A stretch of 64,000 nt of DNA from Ruegeria sp. A3M17 (GTDB taxonomy: Bacteria; Pseudomonadota; Alphaproteobacteria; Rhodobacterales; Rhodobacteraceae): NCBI RefSeq assembly GCF_003318255.1, contig NZ_QOCF01000002.1:109920-173919 (forward strand), written 5' to 3'. Shown piece after piece: positions 17,739 to 26,880 of this stretch. A program made the position numbers and the translations under genes. The notes under the pieces were generated by a model. It worked only from the letters and a program-made list of their open reading frames with translations, made no database searches and was not told the origin of the DNA. Each line of letters opens with the position of its first letter. The first letter of the stretch is position 1.

Positions 17739-19322
17739 TTATTCGACGCTCACACCGTAGAAGATGTGGCCGCCCAGCGGGTGCACTTTATAGCCCTGAA
17801 CCTTATTGTTCATCGGCATGTACACGACCGAGTGCGCAATGGTTGCCCACGGGGCCTGCTCTTTGAAGATGACCTGGGCATCTTCATACAGCTTGGTGCG
17901 TTCAGCCTGATCCGTGGACTGCTTGGCCTTCAGGATCAGATCTTCGAACGGCTCATGGCACCATTGTGCCCGGTTCGACGCTTCGCGACCGTCACAGCCC
18001 AGCAGAACCGCCAGGAAGTTGTCTGGGTCGCCATTGTCACCGGTCCAGCCCAGCAGAACGGCACCGTCACGGTCCAGATCTTTCGAACGCGACAGATACT
18101 CGCCCCATTCGTAGGACACGATCTCTACATCCACGCCAACCTTCGCGAAATCCGCCTGGATCAGTTCGGCCATACGGCGCGCATTCGGGTTGTACGGACG
18201 CTGTACCGGCATTGCCCATACCTTCATCGACAGGTCGGAAACACCTTCGGCTTCCAGCATCGCCTTGGCCGCTTCTGGATCATAGGCATCGTCGGTGATC
18301 GCGTCGTTATAGCCCCACATGGTCGGCGGGATCGGGTTCTTTGCAACCTGACCCGAGCCCTGGAACACCACGTCGATGATCGCGTTCTTGTCGATTGCCA
18401 TGTTCAACGCCTTGCGGACGTTCGGGTTGTCGAACGGCTCCATTGTGGTGTTGTAGGCCAGATAGCCAACGTTCAGGCCTTCCTGCTCCAACATGTTGAT
18501 GTCAGCATCGTCCTGCATTGCCTGGATATCAGCGGGGTTCGGATAAGGCATGATGTGGCATTCACCGGCCTTCAGTTTTTGGTACCGAACCGATGCGTCC
18601 GGAGTGATCGCAAAGATCAGGTTTTCGACATCCGCAGGTGCCTTCCAGTAGTCGGCATTCTGGGCGTACCGGATCACGGCGTCTTTTTGATAAGCCAAGA
18701 ACGAAAACGGGCCGGTGCCGATGGGTGCGGTGTTCAACTTTTCAGGTGTTCCGGCTTCCATCATCGCATCTGCATATTCTGCAGACAGGATCGAAGCGAA
18801 ATCCATCGCCATGTTGGCAACAAACGGCGCCTCAGGCTTGGTCAGCGTGAATTTGACGGTGTAGTCGTCGACCTTTTCAATGGACTCGACCAGATCGGGC
18901 ATACCCATACCCTTGAAGTATTCCCACGTACCACCAGAGACCTGATTATACGGATGGCTGTCATCCTTTTGGCGCATGAACGAGAAGATCACGTCATCCG
19001 CATTGAAATCGCGGGTCGGTGTGAATTCGTCATTCGAATGGAACTTCACGCCCTGACGCAGCTTGAATGTGTACTCCAGGCCATCATCATTGGCTTCGAC
19101 GCTTTCGGCCAGACCGGGGATAACGTTGGTCGTGCCGGTTTCGAATTCCAGCAGGCGGTTGTAGATCGGGTGCGATGAGGCATCAAATGTGGTTCCGGCT
19201 GTAAACAGTGCGGGATCGAACCCCTCGGGTGAGCCTTCTGAACAATAAACCAGCGTGTTGGCCTGCGCGGCTGCGCTGGACAGGGCAATTGCCGCTGTTG
19301 CAGCCAAAAATTTGAGTTTCAT
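17739..19322 (-). CDS. dppA: Periplasmic peptide-binding protein of the Dpp transporter (SBP family 5)
   Basis: 527 residues with a clear Sec signal (MKLKFLAATAAIALSSAAAQA, cut after AQA) and the family-5 solute-binding pattern: LVYCSEGSPEGFDP, YNRLLEFETGTTNVIPGLAE, LRQGVKFHSNDEFTPTRDFN and the NVRKALNMAIDK motif. It captures dipeptides or related ligands in the periplasm. It is the first gene of a five-component operon that also includes a peptidase. GGGAG precedes the start, and a palindrome matching the gntR-upstream site lies 95 bp before the ATG. Confidence 0.93.
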   Translation of the reverse strand: MKLKFLAATAAIALSSAAAQANTLVYCSEGSPEGFDPALFTAGTTFDASSHPIYNRLLEFETGTTNVIPGLAESVEANDDGLEYTFKLRQGVKFHSNDEFTPTRDFNADDVIFSFMRQKDDSHPYNQVSGGTWEYFKGMGMPDLVESIEKVDDYTVKFTLTKPEAPFVANMAMDFASILSAEYADAMMEAGTPEKLNTAPIGTGPFSFLAYQKDAVIRYAQNADYWKAPADVENLIFAITPDASVRYQKLKAGECHIMPYPNPADIQAMQDDADINMLEQEGLNVGYLAYNTTMEPFDNPNVRKALNMAIDKNAIIDVVFQGSGQVAKNPIPPTMWGYNDAITDDAYDPEAAKAMLEAEGVSDLSMKVWAMPVQRPYNPNARRMAELIQADFAKVGVDVEIVSYEWGEYLSRSKDLDRDGAVLLGWTGDNGDPDNFLAVLLGCDGREASNRAQWCHEPFEDLILKAKQSTDQAERTKLYEDAQVIFKEQAPWATIAHSVVYMPMNNKVQGYKVHPLGGHIFYGVSVE

Positions 19323-19417
19323 GATTGTCTCCCAGAAAAATTATCAATCGGCTTTCGCGTTGCTTTTGTTGACCAAGCAATTTCTGACGACTCTCATCGC
19401 CGCGAAATCTGTGCCCA

Positions 19418-19434
19418 ATGTATCCAAAATACAA
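19418..19434. promoter_or_regulatory. Probable GntR operator upstream of dppA
   Basis: ATGTAT-CCAAA-ATACAA on the + strand. Its reverse complement TTGTAT-TTTGG-ATACAT differs by one base from the perfect palindrome at 11998-12014, and the match extends outward (ATTTTGTATTTTGGATACA in both). It lies in the 227-bp gap between the lysR stop and dppA. This strongly suggests that the neighbouring GntR protein controls the dpp operon. Confidence 0.7.
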
Positions 19435-19549
19435 AATCCATTGTCAACTCACTTTGAGTGCTGTTGCACAGCTTGACCAAATGCAAAGGAAGCAGCCGAA
19501 AGACTGCCTATCTTCATTGCGTTGGCTGACCAAAGGAATCGACGGGTAT

Positions 19550-20470
19550 TTATTGCGAGAAAGTTGGGGTCACACCAACCGGTGGTCGGTCCTGAATATA
19601 TGTACCGACACGGTTCAACACAGGGCTTCTGGGGCACCCCGGGCGTGTCGCCGCACCAAGGTTGCGCAGGTTTCCCGGGCCCTCAAACGGAACAAAACAC
19701 AAGGGCCATTTGTCCCGCTTGAATTGCTCGGCAGCCAGGGCCGACACTATCGTGCAATCATCAGAATGGCAGATGTACCGACAAATCGTATCAAACCTGA
19801 GCGCGCTCAGATCAAACCGCTTGGCGACACGGATCGCGGGATCAGCTTTGGGCAGACGGTCTTCAAGCTCATAGCCGAAACTGTGCGGAAGACGGATAAA
19901 ATCGTGCGGGGGTACGTCCTCGGGCGCGATCGAGGGTAGCATACACAGCGGATGCCCTTCCCGCATCGCCAGAAACAGGGGCTCGGTCCAGATCGACGTG
20001 AAAGCCAGAGCGTTGCTGTTGTTGACCTGAGCCACCAGCGCCATGTCCAGCTGATGGTCTTCAACCATCTGCAACATGTTTTGCGGAAGATCCTCAATCA
20101 TGGTCACGCGCATACGTGGAAAAATATCGCTGAACAGCTCTGAGAAATACTGTGTCAGGTACGGCGCAAGTGTTGGCGTCATGCCAATCCTATATGCAAC
20201 GGCCTCGGGGTCGCGAAATTGCGTGGCGGAGTCGCGGATCTTTTGCGCATCTGACAGAATGGATTCAGCGATACTCAGGATGCTCTGACCAAACGCGGTT
20301 GGCCGCACTTCGTTATTCAGCCGCAGGAACAGTTCAACACCCAGTTCCTTTTCCAGCTTCTTGATCTGGTTCGACAGCGCCGGTTGTGAAACGTTGCACA
20401 TAACCGCCGCCTGGCTGAACTTGCCATGCTTCGCAATGGCAAGCACGTATTCCAAATCTCTGAAATTCAT
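19550..20470 (-). CDS. LysR-family transcriptional regulator (OxyR-like)
   Basis: 306 residues from the ATG at 20470. Upstream in-frame codons to 20575 are not family-like. The N-terminal helix-turn-helix runs FRDLEYVLAIAKHGKFSQAAVMCNVSQPALSNQI, and a periplasmic-binding-protein-like sensor fills residues ~90-300. The sequence resembles OxyR (the segment CRYICHSDD holds two Cys), but whether those are a redox pair is unknown. It lies upstream of dppA in the same direction, so it may read into that operon. Its target is not evident. Confidence 0.85.
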   Translation of the reverse strand: MNFRDLEYVLAIAKHGKFSQAAVMCNVSQPALSNQIKKLEKELGVELFLRLNNEVRPTAFGQSILSIAESILSDAQKIRDSATQFRDPEAVAYRIGMTPTLAPYLTQYFSELFSDIFPRMRVTMIEDLPQNMLQMVEDHQLDMALVAQVNNSNALAFTSIWTEPLFLAMREGHPLCMLPSIAPEDVPPHDFIRLPHSFGYELEDRLPKADPAIRVAKRFDLSALRFDTICRYICHSDDCTIVSALAAEQFKRDKWPLCFVPFEGPGNLRNLGAATRPGCPRSPVLNRVGTYIQDRPPVGVTPTFSQ

Positions 20471-20815
20471 CCGCCCAATCTCTCTGCGGTCATACAAAAG
20501 ACGGCACTGGACCGTTCCCTTCTCTACCGTAAAGCGGGGAAAGGTGCATGAAATACTGATCAATTTCGCTGACAAAACTGTTAACCAGCGCTTTCGAATA
20601 GAACGTCATGTGGGGCGAATGCGCCGTAACATATTGATTTATATAAGGTGAACTTTCCAGGTTTTCACGGAAACCGTGATTATTAGCATTGGTTATACAA
20701 CCGATTTGCAGGATGAATTTCAGCTGACCCGGGGTGCCGTCTACCCCTTTGCTACGTGGAATGCCCGAAACACCGGGCGAACTGCCAAACGTAACAATTT
20801 TTGACGGAGTACCCC
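20471..20815. other. 345-bp intergenic region before the RTX gene
   Basis: No gene is supported here. It must hold the divergent promoters for the lysR gene and the secreted RTX protein. It is AT-richer around 20630-20700, with TATATAAG at 20640-20647 and TATACA at 20694-20699 as loose -10-like candidates, but no well-spaced -35 element. A short palindrome (20665-20679) is listed separately. Confidence 0.4.
20665..20679. promoter_or_regulatory. Perfect palindrome TCACGG-AAA-CCGTGA
   Basis: A 6-3-6 inverted repeat 137 bp before the RTX-protein start. Its placement upstream of a surface/secreted-protein gene suggests an operator, but the cognate regulator is unknown. Confidence 0.35.
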
Positions 20816-23800
20816 ATGCTGTCCCAACTTCTGACAAGCCTGCGCGCTCGTCTCTTGACCACGTCTACAATAGCGCAAGAGACTACCCGCGACGGTCAAA
20901 CCCTTTTCAATAACTTTTTCCAAAGCACAGTCGTCGATGACACCCCGGCATTCGTTCTGGCTAACGACTTCTCGCGTCTGCTGAACTTTGGCGAGATCAT
21001 CACCAACAACGCCGTCGCTGCTGTTCAGGCGCAGGGCCAGGATGTTGACGTGTTCAACTTCCGCTCGGGCCGGATCGAGGCGAACAACGGCCCCGACGCA
21101 CTGGCCACCGGCGTTCAGGTCACCGGCAGCGCAAGCGTTCGCAACTTTGGCGAGATCGCGGGTGAGTTCAACGGTGTGCAGTTTGCCGGCGCTCAAAGCT
21201 CGGGCGGTCTGGATAACTTCAGCGGTGGTGTGATCAGTTCGGACAGCCGTGCGGTGGATATTCAGGGCCAAGGCATTGATGTGCGCAACTTTGGCGACAT
21301 CATTGGCACCGGCGATCAGCGCAATGGAACGATCTACACCAACAGCACTGCCGAAGACATTTCGATCTCGAACTTTGTGGGTGGCACGATTGACGCCGGT
21401 GAAGGCAATCAGGGCGCTGGTATTTCGTTGCAAATCGGTGACGAGGTTGGCGACCGTGTGGAAACCGACATCTTCAACGGCTTTGGCGCCACAATCCAAG
21501 GCCGTGGTCAAGGTGCGGCCAATACCGGGCTGGCCGGGGACGGCATCCGCATTGACGACGGTGCCGAAGGGGCCACGCTGGAAACCGAAATCATCAACAG
21601 CGGCCTCATCTCGACCGAAAGCAATCAAGGCACAGCCGCCGGTATCCGCATCGCGGATGGTGTAAACGCCGAAGGTGAGATCCTGAACACCTCGACCGGT
21701 GTGATCGAAGGCCCGCGTAACGGCCTTTACATTGGTGATGGCGAGCATGATCTGGACGTGCTGAACTTTGGCACCATCCAATCCGGCAGCCGCGCAGTGA
21801 ACATCGACGGCTCGGGTGTCAACCTGATCAACGGCGGTGACATTCTGGGCACCGGCGATCAGCGCAACGGCACTGTTTATGCCGATGGCACAGCCGACGA
21901 TTTCTCGGTCCGCAATCTGGCCAATGGCACAATTGACGCAGGCGAGCACAACCAAGGTTCAGGTTTTGCTGCTGAAATCGGTGGTGCAACCGACGGTGCC
22001 AATACATTCACGCTGGAAATCGACGGCCTGATCCAGGGTCGCGGCAACGGTGCGGCAGGCACAGGCCTGGCGGGTGATGGTATCCGTATCGGTAACCCGG
22101 GCAATCAGGGCGTCTCTGACGCGACCATTGTCAACCGCGGCGAAGTACGCTCGGAAGGAGCCAACGGTACTGTTGCGGGTGCGCGCATTGTGGATGGCGT
22201 GAGCTTCCAGGGCGAATTCTCCAACTCTGGCTCGATCTCGGGTGTTCAAAACGGTGTCTACTTTGGCAACGCGGATCATACGGGCGGTCGCTTTGTGAAC
22301 GAAGCAGGCGGTGTTGTTTCCTCTGACAGCCGCGCACTCAACATTGATGGTATCGGTCTTGAGGTTTCCAACCAGGGTGAGATCCTCGGCACCGGCGATC
22401 AGCGCAACGGGACGGTTTATGCTGACGGAACCGCGGATGACTTCTCGGTGCAGAACTCCGGTCTGATTGACGCAGGTGAGGGCAATCAGGGTTCAGGCAT
22501 CGGAATTGAAGTCGGTGGCGCAGAAGACGGTGCAAATACCTTTGTGCTAGGTAATGTCGGTGTTGTTACTGGACGCGGAAACGCTGATGCGGCCTCGTCG
22601 CTGGCCGGTGACGGCATTCGCATCGGTAACGTTGGCAACACCGGTACCGTCGACGGGTCGATCGGCAATGCCACCATCATTTCGTCAGAAGGGAACAATG
22701 GCACCGTCGCCGGCGTCCGTATTGTCGACGGAGTGAACTTTCAGGGTGAGTTTGTTAACCTCGGCGGCATCTCCGGTGTGCGCAACGGTGTTTACTTTGG
22801 TAATGGCGATCACACAGGTGGATCATTCATCAACAGGAGCAACGTGTCCTCTGACAGTCGCGCCCTGAACATCGATGGTACCGGCCTGGCTGTTGAGAAC
22901 TCTGGGGTCATCTTCGGTACCGGGGATCAGCGCAATGGGACGGTCTATGCCGATGGCACTGCCGATGACTTCTCGGTCATCAACTCTGGTCGGATCGATG
23001 CAATTGACGGTAACCAGGGTTCTGGTTTTGCTGTGGAAATTGGTGGCGCGGAAGACGGTGCCAACACATTCACGCTGGAAAACACGGGTCGGATTGACGG
23101 GCGCGGCGACGGTGCTGCTGCCACGTCGCTTGCTGGTGATGGCGTTCGGATCGGCAATGTTGGCAACACTGGCACCACTGATGCGACAATCCTGAATACC
23201 GGGGATATTATCTCCAGAGGTACCAATGGCACAGTTGCTGGCTTTCGTGTCGTCAATGGCGTGAACTTTCAGGGTACACTGGAAAACACAGGCTTCATTA
23301 TTGGCACTCAGAACGGTGTCTACTTTGGCACTGGTGATCACACTGGCGGTTCGTTCCTGAACGCGGGCATTGTCGCCTCGGCAAGCCGCGCGCTGAACAT
23401 CGATGGCGAAGGCCTGGAGGTCTTCAACTCAGGCCAGATTGTCGGTGCGGGCAATCAGCGCAACGGCGCGGTTTATGCCGATGGAACCGCTGACAACTAT
23501 ACCTTCACCAACACTGGTACGGTCAGCGTCAATGACGGGACCAACGGTTCAGCTGTATCGCTGCAAACCGGTGATGTTGATGGCGATGTCGTCTCGGCAA
23601 CCATCGTTAACCAAGGAACTTTCCGGGGTAACGGCGATGCCACAGAGGGCAACCAGGTTGGCGATGGTCTGCGCCTGTTCACGGGTCAGGAAGACGCGTC
23701 CTTTGCCGGAGTTGTCATCAACGAAGGTCTCATTGCCGGGTCCGAGCAGTCGGACGCCGCAGCCGGTATTCGTATCGACGGCGGTCTGAACCTTCTGGGT

Positions 23801-25063
23801 GCGATCCTGAACGAAGGCGAAATCCGCGGTACGGTCAATGCTATCGATGCATCGGATGCTGGTGACGTTACCATCGTCAACGACGACGAAGGTGTGATCA
23901 ACGGCAACGTCCTGCTGGGCGATGGCAATGACATCTTTGTTGATCTGGGTACCACCAACGGTGACATCAACGGTGGCGCAGGTGATGACGTTCTGATCGC
24001 TGGGGATGCAGATAATGTGCTGACCGGTGGTCTGGGCAATGACTTCATCGACGGTGGAGAAGGCACCGATACAGCCGATTTCTCGGATCTGGATGTTGCG
24101 GTCGAGGTCCGTCTGGACGCCAATGGCAACGGCACGGCCACACGCGATACCGGCTTTAACGTCTCGGTCGTGGATGCAGTTGTTGCGGCGCCGGGTCAGT
24201 TCGGTTCGAACATCGCGGACGGTACTGCCTTTGTGGAGCAAGCGGCGCAGGGCAACCTGTACTACAACATCCACACCGCCGACTTCCCTGGTGGGGAAGT
24301 TCGCGGGCAGCTTCTGGTCGACGGCGACGTCACCGAGAACGGAATCCGCACAGTCACGCTGAGCGGCGGTCTGGACGCGGCGCAAGAGCCTGGGCCGACA
24401 TCGGACAGCGAGGCCTCCGGCAACGCAACCGTTGTCATCGCTCAGAACCTGGCAACGGGCGAAGTGACCTACTCGAGCGAACTGAGCGTTGTGGGCCTGA
24501 ACGAAGCCGACCTAAACACACCTATCCCCGGTGCTGTATCGGCGATCCATCTGCACAATGCACCAGCGGGCGTAAACGGCCCTGTCGTGCAGGACACGCT
24601 GGTGGATGCGGGCGCAACTCTGGATGTTGACGCAACAGGCGGCACCGGTGTTGTCGGGCTGGACGTGATCGACAATCAGGTTGAAACCGACGTGCTGGTC
24701 TCAATCGAGAATGTCATCGGCTCCAATGATGGTGACGTAATCATCGGCAGCAATCTGGAGAATGTTCTGAACGGCGCGGATGGCGACGACCTGCTGAACG
24801 GTGAGGGCGGCAATGATGTCCTGATCGGCGGCGAAGGCGCTGACACCTTCCTGTTCCAGGGCACCTTCGGTGACGATACCATCTTGGACTTTGAAACGGG
24901 CGTGGACAGAATTCAGATCGGAGATCTGGATCCCGACTTCGCCGGTGGTCCGAACCCTGTTCAGGATGGTGAGGACACTGTGATCAGCTTCGGCGACGCA
25001 GGGTCCATCCGTCTGACCGGTGTCGATGCTGCTGACCTGACCGAAAACGACTTCATCGTTTAA
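20816..25063 (+). CDS. Large secreted repeat protein with RTX and CHRD domains (type I secretion substrate)
   Basis: 1415 residues from the ATG at 20816 (GGAG upstream), with no N-terminal signal. The first ~160 residues are beta-helix-like (NFGEI / VRNFGEIAG turns). Then come five ~180-residue repeats marked by GTGDQRNGTVYADGTADD. Residues ~1034-1095 hold calcium-binding RTX nonapeptides (GGAGDDVLI, GGLGNDFID). Residues ~1115-1275 form a CHRD-type domain (FPGGEVRGQLL, AIHLHNAP). A second RTX cluster (GADGDDLLN, GGEGADTFLF) and an acidic tail ending in NDFIV complete it. The RTX motifs and C-terminal tail are the normal features of HlyB/PrtD-exported proteins. The exporter genes follow directly. 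A surface adhesin, biofilm or matrix role is likely but inferred. Confidence 0.85.
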   Translation: MLSQLLTSLRARLLTTSTIAQETTRDGQTLFNNFFQSTVVDDTPAFVLANDFSRLLNFGEIITNNAVAAVQAQGQDVDVFNFRSGRIEANNGPDALATGVQVTGSASVRNFGEIAGEFNGVQFAGAQSSGGLDNFSGGVISSDSRAVDIQGQGIDVRNFGDIIGTGDQRNGTIYTNSTAEDISISNFVGGTIDAGEGNQGAGISLQIGDEVGDRVETDIFNGFGATIQGRGQGAANTGLAGDGIRIDDGAEGATLETEIINSGLISTESNQGTAAGIRIADGVNAEGEILNTSTGVIEGPRNGLYIGDGEHDLDVLNFGTIQSGSRAVNIDGSGVNLINGGDILGTGDQRNGTVYADGTADDFSVRNLANGTIDAGEHNQGSGFAAEIGGATDGANTFTLEIDGLIQGRGNGAAGTGLAGDGIRIGNPGNQGVSDATIVNRGEVRSEGANGTVAGARIVDGVSFQGEFSNSGSISGVQNGVYFGNADHTGGRFVNEAGGVVSSDSRALNIDGIGLEVSNQGEILGTGDQRNGTVYADGTADDFSVQNSGLIDAGEGNQGSGIGIEVGGAEDGANTFVLGNVGVVTGRGNADAASSLAGDGIRIGNVGNTGTVDGSIGNATIISSEGNNGTVAGVRIVDGVNFQGEFVNLGGISGVRNGVYFGNGDHTGGSFINRSNVSSDSRALNIDGTGLAVENSGVIFGTGDQRNGTVYADGTADDFSVINSGRIDAIDGNQGSGFAVEIGGAEDGANTFTLENTGRIDGRGDGAAATSLAGDGVRIGNVGNTGTTDATILNTGDIISRGTNGTVAGFRVVNGVNFQGTLENTGFIIGTQNGVYFGTGDHTGGSFLNAGIVASASRALNIDGEGLEVFNSGQIVGAGNQRNGAVYADGTADNYTFTNTGTVSVNDGTNGSAVSLQTGDVDGDVVSATIVNQGTFRGNGDATEGNQVGDGLRLFTGQEDASFAGVVINEGLIAGSEQSDAAAGIRIDGGLNLLGAILNEGEIRGTVNAIDASDAGDVTIVNDDEGVINGNVLLGDGNDIFVDLGTTNGDINGGAGDDVLIAGDADNVLTGGLGNDFIDGGEGTDTADFSDLDVAVEVRLDANGNGTATRDTGFNVSVVDAVVAAPGQFGSNIADGTAFVEQAAQGNLYYNIHTADFPGGEVRGQLLVDGDVTENGIRTVTLSGGLDAAQEPGPTSDSEASGNATVVIAQNLATGEVTYSSELSVVGLNEADLNTPIPGAVSAIHLHNAPAGVNGPVVQDTLVDAGATLDVDATGGTGVVGLDVIDNQVETDVLVSIENVIGSNDGDVIIGSNLENVLNGADGDDLLNGEGGNDVLIGGEGADTFLFQGTFGDDTILDFETGVDRIQIGDLDPDFAGGPNPVQDGEDTVISFGDAGSIRLTGVDAADLTENDFIV
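21305..23975 (+). repeat. Five tandem ~530-545-bp repeats within the RTX gene
   Basis: The GTG/GAGxQRNG landmark codons start at 21305, 21848, 22388, 22916 and 23447, giving periods of 543, 540, 528 and 531 bp. Copies 2-4 are the closest to each other. Copies 1 and 5 are more divergent, as expected for the ends of an array that changes by unequal recombination. Each unit encodes several strands ending in a short asparagine/glycine turn. Confidence 0.85.
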
Positions 25064-25074
25064 CCAATCAACGG

Positions 25075-25099
25075 CGGGGCGGCCTAGGTCGCCCCGTTT
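25075..25099 (+). terminator. Hairpin between the RTX gene and its exporter
   Basis: CGGGGCGGCC (25075-25084) pairs with GGTCGCCCCG (25087-25096) with one G-U wobble and is followed by TTTGTC. It stands 12 bp after the RTX stop. It could give partial termination so that the substrate is made in excess over the exporter. Confidence 0.55.
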
Positions 25100-25122
25100 G
25101 TCAAACCGGAAAGGGTTCCTTG

Positions 25123-26880
25123 ATGTCCCAGCAAACCAATCCCGTAAAAACCGCCTGGGGGTCGTTGCGCAAGGGTTTTGTCGCAGTTGCCTTCTTCAGC
25201 TTGTTTCTGAACCTTCTGATGCTGGCTGGTCCACTTTATATGCTGCAGGTCTATGACCGCGTTCTGACCAGTCAAAATGTCGACACCTTGATCGCGCTGT
25301 CTGCATTGCTGGCCGGTGTTTTCGTCGTGGTCGCCTGCCTTGACCTGATGCGGATGCGCATTTTGGGACGTCTGGCCGCCCGCTTTGAGCTGAACGTTGG
25401 TGCCCCGGTCCTCGGCGCTGCGATGCGCCGCCGTGTCCATGGCGAAGCCGAGGCTGGCGAAAACCTTGTCGAAGACGTGAACGGCTTTCGCGAATTCATC
25501 TCGGGAACCACGCTGACCGCGTTTTTCGACGCGCCGTGGATCCCGCTCTATCTGCTGGTCCTTTATGCCCTTCACCCCTATCTGGGTCTGCTTGGTCTGG
25601 CCGGGGCCGTCATGCTGACGATCATGGCCCTGATCAACAACTCGCGCGCCCGGGAACCGATGTGGTCGGCTTCGCAGGCGCGCGGTCGTTCAGATGCATT
25701 GTTCAGCATCAGTGACAAAAACGCCGAGCTTGTTCAGGCGCTTGGCATGAAATCCGATTTACTGCGTCGCTGGACCTCGCTTCAGGCTGAGGCCCATCAG
25801 CACAAGACCCGTGCCGCTGACCGGGTTGCCAGCTTTTCTGTTGTGTCCAAGACCGTTCGGATGGGTTTGCAGTCGGCCATTCTGGGACTTGGTGCGGCAC
25901 TGGCCATCACCGGAGAATCCACCGCTGGCGTCATGATCGCGGCAACCATTGTGCTGGCCCGCGCGCTGGCGCCAATTGACCAACTGATCGGTCAGTGGCG
26001 CAGCTTTCTGGCCGCGCGCGGATCGTATTCCAAGCTGACCAAACTAACTGAAGAGTTCGCCGAAGCCCCACCCAATCTGCACCTGCCACGCGCGTTCAAA
26101 TCTCTGGACGTCAAGATTGCGCAGGCAGGCCCCCCGCGCGCCGTCAACGCCTCGCTCCGCCAGATCGACTTTGGCCTTGTGCCCGGAGACGTGCTGGCGG
26201 TTATCGGGCATAGCGGCTCGGGCAAGACCACTCTGGGCAAGATGATGGCTGGTATCTGGCACCCGCAGCGGGGCGAGGTTCTGCTGGACGGCAGCCCGAT
26301 GTCCAAATGGAACCACGAGGATCTAGGCAAGCAGATCGGTTATCTGCCACAGGATATCGAGCTGTTCGACGGCACGATTCGCGAAAACATCGGGCGCTTC
26401 TCGGTCGCCATAGATGATGCAGAGGTGCTGCGTGCCGCCCGCGAGGCCGGTGTGCACGAAATGATCAGCGCCCTTCCTGATGGATATGAAACGCGCATCG
26501 GTCGGGGATTCTTCCTGTCAGGTGGTCAACGTCAGCGGCTGGCACTGGCCCGGGCGCTTTATGGCGATCCGTTTGTGTTGATTTTGGACGAGCCGAATTC
26601 GGATCTGGATGCGGAAGGCGAACAGGCCCTGCGCGATGCGATCATGTCGGCGCAGACCCGCGGCGCAATTGCCATCGTTATGACCCATCGTCCGGCAACG
26701 CTGCAGGCTGCCAACAAGGTCATGGTCCTGCGAAACGGTGCCCAATCTCAGTTCGGAAATAAGGAAGACGTTCTGAAGGTCAATCGCCGGAACGTTCTGG
26801 ACAACCCTACCCAATCCGCGGCGAAAAAAAACGACGCGACCACTGCCGATGAAACTCAGATCAGCGGAGCTGCCCAATGA
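25123..26880 (+). CDS. Type I secretion ABC transporter (PrtD/HlyB-type permease-ATPase)
   Basis: 585 residues. Six membrane helices (for example FVAVAFFSLFLNLLMLAGPLY, first) precede an ATPase with Walker A GHSGSGKTTLGKMM, Q-loop LPQDIELFDG, signature LSGGQRQRLALARALYG and Walker B VLILDEPNSDLD. There is no N-terminal C39 peptidase or C39-like domain, as in PrtD/AprD exporters of RTX proteins. It forms the inner-membrane engine of the system whose substrate is encoded just upstream. The ATGA overlap with the adaptor gene shows that they are coupled. An upstream TTG is less likely than the ATG at 25123. Confidence 0.93.
   Translation: MSQQTNPVKTAWGSLRKGFVAVAFFSLFLNLLMLAGPLYMLQVYDRVLTSQNVDTLIALSALLAGVFVVVACLDLMRMRILGRLAARFELNVGAPVLGAAMRRRVHGEAEAGENLVEDVNGFREFISGTTLTAFFDAPWIPLYLLVLYALHPYLGLLGLAGAVMLTIMALINNSRAREPMWSASQARGRSDALFSISDKNAELVQALGMKSDLLRRWTSLQAEAHQHKTRAADRVASFSVVSKTVRMGLQSAILGLGAALAITGESTAGVMIAATIVLARALAPIDQLIGQWRSFLAARGSYSKLTKLTEEFAEAPPNLHLPRAFKSLDVKIAQAGPPRAVNASLRQIDFGLVPGDVLAVIGHSGSGKTTLGKMMAGIWHPQRGEVLLDGSPMSKWNHEDLGKQIGYLPQDIELFDGTIRENIGRFSVAIDDAEVLRAAREAGVHEMISALPDGYETRIGRGFFLSGGQRQRLALARALYGDPFVLILDEPNSDLDAEGEQALRDAIMSAQTRGAIAIVMTHRPATLQAANKVMVLRNGAQSQFGNKEDVLKVNRRNVLDNPTQSAAKKNDATTADETQISGAAQ

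Noticed and set aside
17727..19178. Long + strand reading frame opposite dppA
   Set aside because: The dppA strand has a signal peptide, an RBS and clear family motifs.
20741..21955. Long reverse-strand reading frame opposite the RTX gene
   Set aside because: It is a by-product of the repetitive GC-rich codon pattern. The + strand has the RBS, domains and secretion features.
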